Shown here piece by piece: positions 27,433 through 36,301 of a DNA stretch of 64,000 nucleotides. The translations under genes were made by a program, and so were the position numbers. The notes beneath the pieces are model-generated. The model made no database searches, had not been told where the DNA came from, and worked only from the letters and a program-made list of their open reading frames with translations. Position 1 is the first letter of the stretch, and each line of letters starts with the position of its first letter. This DNA is from Zavarzinella sp. (lineage in GTDB: Bacteria > Planctomycetota > Planctomycetia > Gemmatales > Gemmataceae): the NCBI GenBank assembly GCA_041399155.1, contig JAWKTI010000001.1, positions 1,178,001 through 1,242,000 of the forward strand. Reading direction: 5' to 3'.

Positions 27433-27699
27433 ATGTTCGAAGCATTGAAAGAAGAAGACATCATCAACCGCGTGAACGGTCGGTTCAAACTTTGCACATT
27501 AGTGCAAAAACGAATTGTACAGTTCAAGAAGGGTGGAGGGAAGCCCCTTGTTGATGTTGGGCCAGACAGCAAAGACAACATGTTCGTCGCGCTCGCAGAA
27601 ATTCTGCATGACAAAATCTATCTCGACCCGGAAGCCGATATGCAAGCCGAGGACAATCAATTGCCTCAGGCCGAAGAAAGCGTTGAAGAGACACTCTAA
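27433..27699 (+). CDS. rpoZ: RNA polymerase omega subunit
   Basis: 88 residues. The N-terminal helix region (INRVNGRFKLCTLVQKRIVQ) and the position immediately after gmk identify omega, which helps assemble and stabilise the beta-prime subunit. The C-terminal tail is acidic (EADMQAEDNQLPQAEESVEE), as in many planctomycete omegas. There is no gap to gmk, so the two are co-transcribed and probably coupled. Confidence 0.86.
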   Translation: MFEALKEEDIINRVNGRFKLCTLVQKRIVQFKKGGGKPLVDVGPDSKDNMFVALAEILHDKIYLDPEADMQAEDNQLPQAEESVEETL

Positions 27700-27720
27700 C
27701 GAATATGCAAGGGTGAGATC

Positions 27721-29193
27721 ATGAATGAGCTGAGGCCGATCCCTTCTTCACAGACCGCTCCCGGTCAAACGACTTATCAGGCAGTGGCAGGTTTTGCGAT
27801 TGCCGCCATGGTATGTGCTGGTTTATTTTCCCTCGTGATGGTGGTTTATCTCATCATGGGTGCGTTCAAACAAGGTTCCGATCAATCCTATCTTCTGCTC
27901 CTCCTTCCAGCTGCCGGGGTAGTTTGCGCTATTCTGGCGCGTCGGCAAATCGATAATTCGGGCGGGACCAGAATTGGAGTGCAGATCAGCAGCGCAGCCT
28001 GGTGGATCTGTTTTGTTGGCGGGGCTGGTTATGCTGCCTTCGTTTACGCAAACCAACTGTTCATGGAACAGGATGCACGTCAGATGGTTGACAAATGGTT
28101 TGCGGAACTGAAAGAAGGCAAGCCCGGCTATGCTTACATCTATTGTGTGGAACCGCTGAAACGGGCTGATTTGAATCCCGATGATATCGAAAGCCTCAGC
28201 ACTAGTACAAGTGGTGCTAGTTACGCTGAAATGATTAACAATGATCTGGTACAGTTGGTATTACGAAATGTAGATAATGTAAAATTCATCCACCGGGCCA
28301 CTTCAACCGCACCATCAGATCCAGGCACCCAGACCCTTTATCACACTTATCAGATTGAGTGTGCTGAGGGGATATTTACTAGTACCATTGTTACCACAAT
28401 TACAAGAAATTCTAAAAATCAGCGTATGCCCTGGCTCGTTGGTTCCACCAGTTATGGAACATTTGCTGCGAACTTGAATCAGGATAAAGTCTCCAATTAT
28501 GGTTTCTTTGTCGAGCGACTCAAAGATCAGGGTGCACAGTTCGCGAATCGCTGGATGGAAACTCAACGTGCCTCCTATTATCGCAGCCACCTGATGACTT
28601 GTCCTACAGTCCACCGATATCAAAAGAATGAACAGTTAGCGATTAATTATGCTGTACTTGGTGCACAAGCAATGACAGTTCCGTTAGAACTTACCATTGA
28701 TGATCTGCCAATAGATCGTGCTGGAAACCTTGATCCTGCAAAGTTCAGCCCATTTGACGATCTACTGAATATTGGATTTTTCAAGAAGCCGGGCTCGAAT
28801 GACCCACTTTCATCAACGAAACTGGATCAACTGCGGGAATTATGGAAGTCTCCCAAAATTGTTGCCAACGTGGCAGGTTTTACTGCTGGGCCGGACAAGA
28901 CATTTGACAAATGGCAGTACGAGTTCAAAAACGATCAAGTGAGAGTCGTATTTCCGGTAAAGATTATGCTTCGTGGCACCGATTACGCTCTTGGAAAAAT
29001 CATCGTTGCAGTCGAACAACCCGAAGTCAACAATATTTTGTCCGGATTGCGTCAAGAGGGGCTGAACTCTGTCGATCTGGAAAAACGGCCCAAAATACCC
29101 GAGCCATTCTGGAAAGTGATTGGGCTGGAAACGGATCTGGAACGGATTGTCCCTCCTGCTCAAGGTCCCCCTGGTGGGCCACAAGGCAGCTGA
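27721..29193 (+). CDS. membrane protein of unknown function with N-terminal DUF4190-like helices
   Basis: 490 residues. Three hydrophobic helices lie within the first 115 residues (around 23-48, 58-75, 92-112), followed by a large soluble part beginning MEQDARQMVDKWFAEL, presumably outside the cytoplasm. The helix pattern resembles DUF4190-type proteins that are common in planctomycetes. The C-terminus is proline- and glycine-rich (PPAQGPPGGPQGS). It follows rpoZ at 21 bases with a GGTGAG site, so it may share that transcript. No catalytic motif seen. Confidence 0.75.
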   Translation: MNELRPIPSSQTAPGQTTYQAVAGFAIAAMVCAGLFSLVMVVYLIMGAFKQGSDQSYLLLLLPAAGVVCAILARRQIDNSGGTRIGVQISSAAWWICFVGGAGYAAFVYANQLFMEQDARQMVDKWFAELKEGKPGYAYIYCVEPLKRADLNPDDIESLSTSTSGASYAEMINNDLVQLVLRNVDNVKFIHRATSTAPSDPGTQTLYHTYQIECAEGIFTSTIVTTITRNSKNQRMPWLVGSTSYGTFAANLNQDKVSNYGFFVERLKDQGAQFANRWMETQRASYYRSHLMTCPTVHRYQKNEQLAINYAVLGAQAMTVPLELTIDDLPIDRAGNLDPAKFSPFDDLLNIGFFKKPGSNDPLSSTKLDQLRELWKSPKIVANVAGFTAGPDKTFDKWQYEFKNDQVRVVFPVKIMLRGTDYALGKIIVAVEQPEVNNILSGLRQEGLNSVDLEKRPKIPEPFWKVIGLETDLERIVPPAQGPPGGPQGS

Positions 29194-29220
29194 TTCTGGC
29201 ACCTTCCATTCAACACAAAC

Positions 29221-29985
29221 TCAGCCTTCTTTCCCAATGTAAATGCGTTTTGCAATTAACGCCGCAGTATAGCCCGCTTTGAATCCAGCATCGATATTGA
29301 CCGTGACGACACCTGCTGAACAGGCATTCAACATGGTTAACAATGCAGCCACCCCATGAAAGGCGGTCCCGTACCCAACACTGGTGGGGACAGCAATCAC
29401 AGGCACATCGACCAACCCACCAACAACGCTTGGCAAGGCTCCATCCATGCCCGCCACCACAATCACGACATCCGCAGTACGTAGGTGATCCAGGTGCCTC
29501 AGCAAGCGGTGCAACCCTGCTACCCCAACATCAGCAATCAACTCTACCCCCACCCCCATTGCTTTGATTGTCTGTATTGTTTCGTGCGCAACTGGCAGAT
29601 CGACAGTGCCAGCAGTCAGCACCAATACCCTTCCGACTGGATCGGCTTCGGGACCCACTGGCAGCCAGAAGGTGCGTCCCAAAGAATCGTAGTTTGCGGT
29701 GGGAAACCGATCCAGAACATGGGTGGCCTGTTCTGACGATAACCGCGTCCCCAGACAGGACTGCTGGGCGGCATGCAATCGTTCCACTACCTGCACAATC
29801 CAGGTGGGGTCTTTACCTTCACAATAAATTACTTCGGGAAAGCCACAACGGCGTTGTCGATCAAGATCAACCTGGGCAAAGCCCAGATCGCTGACCATCC
29901 CTCCCATCAGTCGTGTGGCCGCCAGATCCACAGGTACCTGACCAGATTTTACTTGCTGTAATAGTTCGATAAGTTCTTGATTCAT
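29221..29985 (-). CDS. larB: LarB, pyridinium-3,5-biscarboxylic acid mononucleotide synthase
   Basis: 254 residues related to PurE. LarB carboxylates and hydrolyses nicotinic acid adenine dinucleotide in the first step of nickel-pincer cofactor synthesis. The C-terminal half carries the PurE-like core: VVAGMDGALPSVVGGL, VPTSVGYG and NIDAGFKAGYTAA. The ATG at 29985 is used, although its ribosome-binding site is weak; an in-frame alternative is 30021. larC, larE and larA are not adjacent. Confidence 0.88.
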   Translation of the reverse strand: MNQELIELLQQVKSGQVPVDLAATRLMGGMVSDLGFAQVDLDRQRRCGFPEVIYCEGKDPTWIVQVVERLHAAQQSCLGTRLSSEQATHVLDRFPTANYDSLGRTFWLPVGPEADPVGRVLVLTAGTVDLPVAHETIQTIKAMGVGVELIADVGVAGLHRLLRHLDHLRTADVVIVVAGMDGALPSVVGGLVDVPVIAVPTSVGYGTAFHGVAALLTMLNACSAGVVTVNIDAGFKAGYTAALIAKRIYIGKEG

Positions 29986-30094
29986 AAATACTTGTGACAG
30001 TTTGGTGGCCGTCCAGTTCAAAGAATTTGATAGGATTCCACTTATTTACTCATTAAAATACGCACAATACTTCTCCTACTATGCGAGGTGTACC

Positions 30095-31552
30095 GTGCGT
30101 ACCTTCAGTTTAGTCCTGTTTTTTTCGCTGGCACTCATTGCTGAAGCAAAACAGCCCAATGTGGTGTTGATATTTGCCGATGACCTTGGTTACGGCGACT
30201 TAGGTTGCTACGGAAACAGCAAAATCCGCACGCCGAACATTGACCAACTTGCCAAAGACGGCAGTACATTTCGCCATTTTTATGTGGCCCAGCCTGTTTG
30301 TACAGCATCGCGTGCAGCCCTGATGACAGGGTGTTACGCCAATCGGGTGGGGCTAGCAGGAGCACTAAACCACACTAGTTTAGTAGGGATTAATCCCACT
30401 GAACTGACGATGGGAGAGCTATTCAAAGCAAATGGTTATGCCACCGGGATTTACGGCAAATGGCATCTTGGCTTGCAGGAACAATTTCACCCCGCCGCAA
30501 ATGGATTTGATGATTATCTGGGCATTCCTTATTCCAACGATAATGGCCCACTGCACCCCACGGTGCCTGGTATGCCTGCTTTGCCCTTATTTGACGGCAA
30601 GAAAATCGTGGAAAAAGATCCTGATCAGGCGTTGTTCACCAGAAGACTGACAGAACGTGCGGTGAATTTCATTAAAACCAACCGCGAGAAGCCATTTTTT
30701 CTTTACATGCCCCACATTATGCCGCACGTGCCAATCTTTGCCTCGGACCGGTTCCGTGGGAAATCACAATTTGGTCTGTATGGCGATGTGATTGAGGAGC
30801 TGGATTGGTCAGTCGGTGAAATCTGTAAGTCATTAAAAGAAATGAACTTAGAACGCGATACACTCGTGATTTTCACATCAGATAATGGACCATTTTTGTC
30901 CTACGGTGAACACGCAGGCTCCTCAGGTGCGTTGCGGGAAGGAAAATTGACTACCTTTGAAGGTGGTGTGCGAACTCCGTGCATCATGCGCTGGCCAGGC
31001 ACAATCCCACCCGGTGCAACAACAGATGAACTACTGACCTCATTCGATTTGTTGCCCACTTTTGCTGCAATGCTGAATGCAAAACTAGCTGATTCGAAGA
31101 TCGATGGGGTTAATCAACTCGAATTCTTGAAGAATGCAGGCAAAGGCAAGTCTTCCCGCACTGAATTCTGGTACTACGCTGGCGAGGAGTTACACGCTGT
31201 GCGGTCTGGTCCCTGGAAGCTGCACTTGCCCCACGAATACCTGACCGTTGCTGCCGCACCCGGAAAAGGTGGGAAACCTTCGAATTTCGAGAATATGAAA
31301 CCGCTGACGATTAAAGAATCGGGGCTTCGTGGGATCGCCAGCAGACACGGCTACGCAGTTCGTCAGCAACCTTTTGCGTTGTATCATTTGCTAGACGATC
31401 CGGGAGAAACGAAGAACCAGTTCAAAAATCGGCCAGAAGTGGTCGATGAACTGATGAAAATTGTGGAAAATGCCCGCACCGATCTGGGAGATCGATTGAC
31501 TAAAAGAACTGGCAAAAATGTCCGTACCGTGGGTAAAGTACCAGAACCTTAG
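30095..31552 (+). CDS. exported sulfatase
   Basis: 485-residue sulfatase starting at a GTG with GAGGTG upstream, followed by a signal peptide (VRTFSLVLFFSLALIAEA). The metal site FADDLGYGD and the active-site motif C69-T-A-S-R are present; C69 would be converted to formylglycine by a maturase encoded elsewhere. The GKWHLG and FTSDNGPF motifs also fit. It probably removes sulfate esters from an external polysaccharide. Divergent from larB with about 110 bases between. Confidence 0.93.
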   Translation: MRTFSLVLFFSLALIAEAKQPNVVLIFADDLGYGDLGCYGNSKIRTPNIDQLAKDGSTFRHFYVAQPVCTASRAALMTGCYANRVGLAGALNHTSLVGINPTELTMGELFKANGYATGIYGKWHLGLQEQFHPAANGFDDYLGIPYSNDNGPLHPTVPGMPALPLFDGKKIVEKDPDQALFTRRLTERAVNFIKTNREKPFFLYMPHIMPHVPIFASDRFRGKSQFGLYGDVIEELDWSVGEICKSLKEMNLERDTLVIFTSDNGPFLSYGEHAGSSGALREGKLTTFEGGVRTPCIMRWPGTIPPGATTDELLTSFDLLPTFAAMLNAKLADSKIDGVNQLEFLKNAGKGKSSRTEFWYYAGEELHAVRSGPWKLHLPHEYLTVAAAPGKGGKPSNFENMKPLTIKESGLRGIASRHGYAVRQQPFALYHLLDDPGETKNQFKNRPEVVDELMKIVENARTDLGDRLTKRTGKNVRTVGKVPEP

Positions 31553-31591
31553 AAGCTCCTAACCGTTTTACTTTATCGCAATATTACAATA

Positions 31592-32449
31592 TCACTCAAC
31601 TGGTGTCATTTCATCACTGATAGTCAGGTGAGTTCGAAATACCTGCGGATCGATGGTGCCACCTATGAAACGGGCTGAGCCATCTGCGAAACAGACCATG
31701 ATGCCACCTTCATGACAACCGCCGAATGATTTTCCTTCACCAAGCGGTTCATTTTCATTTTTTTCTAATGTTCTCAATGTTGCGGATCCACCTTTCAGCC
31801 AGGGAGGGATTTCAGAATTAGTTTCCAATAAAGCGATGGTGTTGCTCAACCCATCCACAATCAGTGAAAATGGTGTGTTGCCGTCATACCGAAAGGCCCC
31901 CGCATTTGCAGATTGCTTTACAAGTGGTTCAGCAGGCGTTCCGTTGCCAATCCCACCATTGGCAACATAGTTAGCCAGTTGGGGGGTGTTTTCACCCACT
32001 GGAGAGTATACCGCCGGACAGCGGGCAATTTTCAGAAAATAGTGCGATATTCGGGAATTGTCTCCTTCATTCCATGCTGCATCGGCTGCAAACATCGGCA
32101 GGATTTCCGCCAATCCTTTTGGAGAACGGTGACCAATCTTTAATTCAGGATTACTCGGTCCCTGATCGACGACATTCAAGGTCCAGACATACCAACTGCA
32201 CCGATCTGCTACGGGTACCTGCGTGCGATCAAACGTTCCCGCTGGTAGGTAATCCACAACCGTTGCAGGCATTGGGCCGTTAGGAATCGACGGACTTTGT
32301 AAACCGATGGTGCCCAGTATACGGTAGTGATTTTTGCAGTTTTCCCGTTGGCTGTTCTGTTGAGAATGAAACAGGTACGGAAAAATCAGCCCACCCAACA
32401 GAAACAGGAGAACGAGCACCACGATAACCAGAATCACTTTTGCCATCAT
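31592..32449 (-). CDS. DUF1559-like protein without a prepilin signal
   Basis: 285 residues with one N-terminal membrane helix (VILVIVVLVLLFLLGGLIFPY) rather than the prepilin leader. The C-terminal part keeps the DUF1559 hallmark: FGGCHEGGIMVCFADGSARFIGG, shortened here, a version of the H-x9-DG motif. It is convergent with the sulfatase and divergent from a canonical DUF1559 gene. It looks like a streamlined relative that is anchored by an uncleaved helix. Confidence 0.75.
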   Translation of the reverse strand: MMAKVILVIVVLVLLFLLGGLIFPYLFHSQQNSQRENCKNHYRILGTIGLQSPSIPNGPMPATVVDYLPAGTFDRTQVPVADRCSWYVWTLNVVDQGPSNPELKIGHRSPKGLAEILPMFAADAAWNEGDNSRISHYFLKIARCPAVYSPVGENTPQLANYVANGGIGNGTPAEPLVKQSANAGAFRYDGNTPFSLIVDGLSNTIALLETNSEIPPWLKGGSATLRTLEKNENEPLGEGKSFGGCHEGGIMVCFADGSARFIGGTIDPQVFRTHLTISDEMTPVE

Positions 32450-32613
32450 ATCCCACAGGTGAGGTGATTAAATCCATTTTATCAGTGGGATGTTTTTCAC
32501 CAAGTTCAAGGAAAAGTTGTTGACATTGGAAGAAATTCTCATTAACATTTTGTCAGATACGTTTATGAACGTATCTTCACAAATACCTGCCTTGTAGTTA
32601 TTATTCAAAGGTT

Positions 32614-33690
32614 ATGATGATGAAACTCCTCTCTCTCCGTCGGGGTGCATTCACCCTGATTGAATTATTGGTGGTAATTGCAATTATCGCCATCCTGATC
32701 GGGCTACTGCTTCCAGCAGTGCAAAAAGTCCGTGAAGCTGCCAATCGGTCGAAATGTAGTAATAACCTGAAACAATTGGGTGTTGCAATCCATTCCCACC
32801 ACGATACCGTGGGTTACATCCCGCCCCGGGAAAGCAATAACGAGGGAAATGGATCCTGTGCTGGTCCCAATTATGTCACTGGAAACTGTGGCCGAATTTC
32901 TGGTCTTGTTGGATTGCTGCCTTACATCGAACAGGACAACGTCCACCGGCTACTCTATTCGGTCACCAACATTACCGTGGGTGGCACACCTGTAACGATT
33001 CCTCAAGGAGGCATCGCACCGTGGCGTGGCGAACACCCCACCTACAGCAGTTCTATTAAGACGTTCCTCTGTCCATCGGACCCAACTGGTGATTCCACAT
33101 CTGGTGTGCGTCGTGGCAATTATGTCTTTAATAGTGGCGATCAGGTAAATACGTTTCGTTCCACCAACGGTCCCCGTGGTCCCCACGGATATCAGACCAA
33201 GTACAAGTTTGCCAATATTACAGACGGCACCAGTAACACGATTTCCATGGCGGAACGGCTCATTGCCACAGGTCAGAACGATATTACAGCAACCGGAAGA
33301 AATGCAGGCAATATGACCACTCCAGCAGCCTGTTTGGCTCTGTACGATACGGTGAATCGTCGATATACAAGTGAATTTTCCGGCTGGGCAGGTCGTCGCT
33401 GGGCTGATGGTGGGGGTGGTTTCTCTGGATTTACTACCAATATTCGTATTAATGGCCCTTCCTGTGCCTGGAACAACCACGATGCACAGCCGGGATTTTA
33501 TTCTGCCAGCAGTCGCCATACCGGCGGGGTAAATGCGGTGATGATGGATGGTTCTGTTCGTTTCATTCGTGATTCCATCGACGTGGGCAATCCCGGTGCC
33601 AGTGCCAGTGGTATTACTGGTTTCAGTCCTTTTGGTGTGCTGGGTGCCTTAGGCAGCATGGATGGCGGCGAAACTGTTACAGACAATTAA
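32614..33690 (+). CDS. DUF1559 prepilin-like protein
   Basis: 358 residues. Type IV prepilin-like leader (RRGAFTLIELLVVIAIIA) followed by the family-specific LLPAVQKVREAANRSKCSNNLKQLG and ending with the H-x9-DG C-terminus (SRHTGGVNAVMMDGSVRFI, around 305-325). Such proteins are numerous in planctomycetes and are presumed to be processed by prepilin peptidase and exported; their function is unknown. The first 60 residues are almost identical to those of the gene at 61445. Confidence 0.93.
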   Translation: MMMKLLSLRRGAFTLIELLVVIAIIAILIGLLLPAVQKVREAANRSKCSNNLKQLGVAIHSHHDTVGYIPPRESNNEGNGSCAGPNYVTGNCGRISGLVGLLPYIEQDNVHRLLYSVTNITVGGTPVTIPQGGIAPWRGEHPTYSSSIKTFLCPSDPTGDSTSGVRRGNYVFNSGDQVNTFRSTNGPRGPHGYQTKYKFANITDGTSNTISMAERLIATGQNDITATGRNAGNMTTPAACLALYDTVNRRYTSEFSGWAGRRWADGGGGFSGFTTNIRINGPSCAWNNHDAQPGFYSASSRHTGGVNAVMMDGSVRFIRDSIDVGNPGASASGITGFSPFGVLGALGSMDGGETVTDN

Positions 33691-33741
33691 GTGCATCATC
33701 ACAGTCTTCCTCCCCGAAAATAGTTTGAGAACATAATCTCC

Positions 33742-34185
33742 ATGAGAAAAATATCCCGATTATCTGTTTGTGTCGCAATTCTCGCGTTTATCTGCGCTTG
33801 CGACAAAAAAGCAGAAACCCCACCACAAAAAGATACCATCCCCGTCACTGGAAAGGTGGAATACAACAATCGACCTGTTGCTAAAGCTACGGTGACGTTT
33901 CATGCAGAAGGTGGTTCCCACGTTTCTACGGGAATTACTGACGATCAGGGTAATTTTACCCTGAAGACCTATGGCAGCAAAAATGGTGCACCAGTGGGTA
34001 AATATAAGGTCACAGTGGTTGTTTCGAATGTTGTAGAAAGCGAACCTGGTGTATTGGCACCGATGCCAGAAGAAGGTACAGTGCGGCCAACCATTCCACC
34101 TGTTTATGCTGATCTGGAAACAACAACAATTGAAGTAGACCTGCAGGAGAGCAACGCGGGCAACCTGAAAATCGTGCTGAAGTAA
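33742..34185 (+). CDS. lipoprotein with carboxypeptidase-regulatory-like domain
   Basis: 147 residues. Signal peptide with a lipobox (AFICAC, cysteine near 19), followed by a beta-sandwich domain (about 35-115) with the VTGKVEYNNRPVAKATVTF start seen in carboxypeptidase-regulatory-like folds. Small lipoproteins of this type often follow DUF1559 genes in planctomycetes, as here after about 50 bases; the pair may act together at the cell surface. Confidence 0.85.
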   Translation: MRKISRLSVCVAILAFICACDKKAETPPQKDTIPVTGKVEYNNRPVAKATVTFHAEGGSHVSTGITDDQGNFTLKTYGSKNGAPVGKYKVTVVVSNVVESEPGVLAPMPEEGTVRPTIPPVYADLETTTIEVDLQESNAGNLKIVLK

Positions 34186-34203
34186 CTTGCACGTACCAGA
34201 TTT

Positions 34204-34944
34204 TCAACTAAAGCGTTCATCGTCGAATGCCCGAATGACTTTGGGCTTATCTTCAGCTTCTTTTGCTTTGATATACCACCCGGCCAGGTTCAAATCGGCT
34301 TTGGTGGTTATTTTGATATTGTAATGTGATCCAGGTACCACTGTGACCGGCTGTCCAAGTGCTTCTACCAATTGGGCATCATCCGTAATCTTGCCTGAAA
34401 TATTCCCACGATTTGCATAAGCCTCTAGCAACAATTCTTTACGAAACACCTGGGGAGTTTGCACAGCCCACAACTGTTCCCGTGCAACCGTTTTGGTAAT
34501 CAGCTGTTGTTGATTTACTTCTTTGATTGTTTCATTGATCGGTAAGCCTGGCAACGCAGCACCTGTTTTTTCTGCCATCGCAAAAACCTGATCAATCAAA
34601 GCTGCAGGAACACATGGGCGAACGGCATCATGAACCGCTACAAATTCCACTTCTGGATCCAGTTTTGCCAACCCGTTCGCAATTGATTCGAACCGTTCTT
34701 TTCCACCATCCACCAAATGAATGTTCATAAACATGACATTCGCTGCAAAGCGGGACGTGAATAACTCCCGATCTTCAGGTGAAATCACCAGAATAATCTG
34801 GACGACATCAGGACGGTTGACGAATGCCTCAACAGAACGAATCCAGACAGCACGCCCATCCAATTGTGTGAACGGCTTCTTTTCCTTGCCAGCAAACCGG
34901 CTTGATTGTCCTGCTGCAGGTAATACCACGGCAAACTTAGCCAT
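34204..34944 (-). CDS. ispD: 2-C-methyl-D-erythritol 4-phosphate cytidylyltransferase
   Basis: 246 residues. Transfers CMP to methylerythritol phosphate in the MEP isoprenoid pathway. The nucleotide-binding motif LPAAGQSSRF with K20/K22/K23 and KKPF is present, together with HDAVRPC and the C-terminal NIKITTKADL. A short C-terminal extension (EAEDKPKVIRAFDDERF) follows. Converges on the lipoprotein gene with 18 bases between stops. Confidence 0.93.
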   Translation of the reverse strand: MAKFAVVLPAAGQSSRFAGKEKKPFTQLDGRAVWIRSVEAFVNRPDVVQIILVISPEDRELFTSRFAANVMFMNIHLVDGGKERFESIANGLAKLDPEVEFVAVHDAVRPCVPAALIDQVFAMAEKTGAALPGLPINETIKEVNQQQLITKTVAREQLWAVQTPQVFRKELLLEAYANRGNISGKITDDAQLVEALGQPVTVVPGSHYNIKITTKADLNLAGWYIKAKEAEDKPKVIRAFDDERFS

Positions 34945-35019
34945 TAAGTTACTCCTTTAATCGAGAGAGGGGACCAAGAAACTCAATCGCCAGGAGTAAT
35001 TTTATATGAAATTGGATGC

Positions 35020-36015
35020 TTATTTCGCTTGTCTATAAGCACGCATTAAAGCGGTGGTGGCCCAGTATGTGGCTGAAATTGAAATAAACTGATTTACGCC
35101 GTGGGGGTCGCCGTTGTCAAAAAATCGTTGGACTGGCTTGGCACGGGTGGCAACAAACCAGGAACCATCTTCGTGCTGTGTTTTCAGCAAATATTCGATC
35201 CCACGTGCGACCGATTTATCCTCTGGCGCAAGCCCGCTGTCGAGCAGCATTGATACTACCTGACCCGTGGCATACGCATCGCTTTCCATGGAATCCAATT
35301 GACTCCACCCGCCGTCTTTATGCTGGCGTGCAATCAGTTTCTGCTGCAGATCGTTCAAACCTTTTTCATCGTCGGTATTGTGCACGTAATCCCATAGTCG
35401 CCAGACATAGTCTTCATTGGTTTTCAGAGGTGCTTTCTCAATCCAGGTGCGGGCTTTTACGATGGCTTTTTTAGCATGCGCCTCTTGTTCTGTCGTTTGG
35501 TACAGCGTGATACCGTACACCGCCATCGTGGTGGCAGCCAACGCGGATTCCTGGATGGGTGGTCTTCCCGTTGGAACAGTCCAATGACCCTGCGACGATT
35601 GGTGCTGTAACAAATATTTTACCATTTCTGCCGTAGTGGGGCTGTCAGGCTCTTCCAACATCCAAAACGTCCAGATGCCGTAAACCAATGTGGAATTGTG
35701 CCCACCCAGTTTTTTGGATTGTTTATTCAGTTCAGCTAAATTGCTGAAATGCTTGCGGGTAATTTCTGCCTGTTCTTTCAGTGTTTTTTTGGAAAAGGTA
35801 ATCCCCGCCTCGTCGGCTTCAGAAAGCATCATGATCGAAAGAGTCTGGTGGTGGCAGGAAAAGCACGACCGGAATTGTGGATAACTGTCTGCACCTCGTG
35901 TGCCCAGCTTTAACCCACGTTGGGCAGCTTCTTTCCATGCAGGTGGGCCCTCGGCAAATCCTGTTGCTGGTGCGAAAATAATCGCGCAGAAAATGACGAA
36001 TCTGAATTTCAGCAT
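35020..36015 (-). CDS. exported alpha-alpha toroid protein with CxxCHH motif
   Basis: 331 residues with a signal peptide (FVIFCAIIFAPATGFA). The mature protein is built of helical-hairpin repeats like those of terpene cyclases and prenyltransferase beta subunits, with KDGGWSQ and EDGSWFV-type QW motifs near the C-terminus. Near the N-terminus, RSCFSCHHQTL contains a CxxCH heme-attachment motif, suggesting a c-type heme on a toroid fold. The DxDD or similar catalytic acid motifs of true squalene-hopene cyclases were not seen, so cyclase activity is unlikely. Divergent from the enolase-like gene. Confidence 0.8.
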   Translation of the reverse strand: MLKFRFVIFCAIIFAPATGFAEGPPAWKEAAQRGLKLGTRGADSYPQFRSCFSCHHQTLSIMMLSEADEAGITFSKKTLKEQAEITRKHFSNLAELNKQSKKLGGHNSTLVYGIWTFWMLEEPDSPTTAEMVKYLLQHQSSQGHWTVPTGRPPIQESALAATTMAVYGITLYQTTEQEAHAKKAIVKARTWIEKAPLKTNEDYVWRLWDYVHNTDDEKGLNDLQQKLIARQHKDGGWSQLDSMESDAYATGQVVSMLLDSGLAPEDKSVARGIEYLLKTQHEDGSWFVATRAKPVQRFFDNGDPHGVNQFISISATYWATTALMRAYRQAK

Positions 36016-36183
36016 GCTTTTCCCCAAGAAAATACATTCAATTGCAGTGTATCACAGGCATGGTGTGAACAAAAACGAAATCAGCAGCCAATCAATAATT
36101 GCATAGTTATAGAACGGTTTCGTTATCAGCCATTTCCGACTTTTTTCCACCATTTGGAAAATATGTGAAACTTTTTACATCAT

Positions 36184-36264
36184 ACTACGTTATAGTAGTG
36201 TACTAGATTGTGGGATCCTTGTGGCTGTCCCATACTTTTGCTACCCACAACTCTTCATGTGGGG
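36184..36264 (+). promoter_or_regulatory. structured leader upstream of the enolase-like gene
   Basis: Three short inverted repeats occur in a row: ACTAC/GTAGT (36184-36188/36195-36199), TGGGA/TCCCA (36211-36215/36228-36232) and CCCACA/TGTGGG (36244-36249/36259-36264). They end about 37 bases before the ATG at 36302. The arrangement could form three hairpins in a 5' leader, but no known riboswitch class was recognised. Confidence 0.3.
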
Positions 36265-36301
36265 GGCGATTCGTAAAAAGAACGCAAACAGAGGCGAGAA
36301 G

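Noticed and set aside
35020..36015. Squalene-hopene cyclase
   Set aside because: QW-like repeats are present but the catalytic DxDD motif was not seen and the protein is exported with a heme motif.
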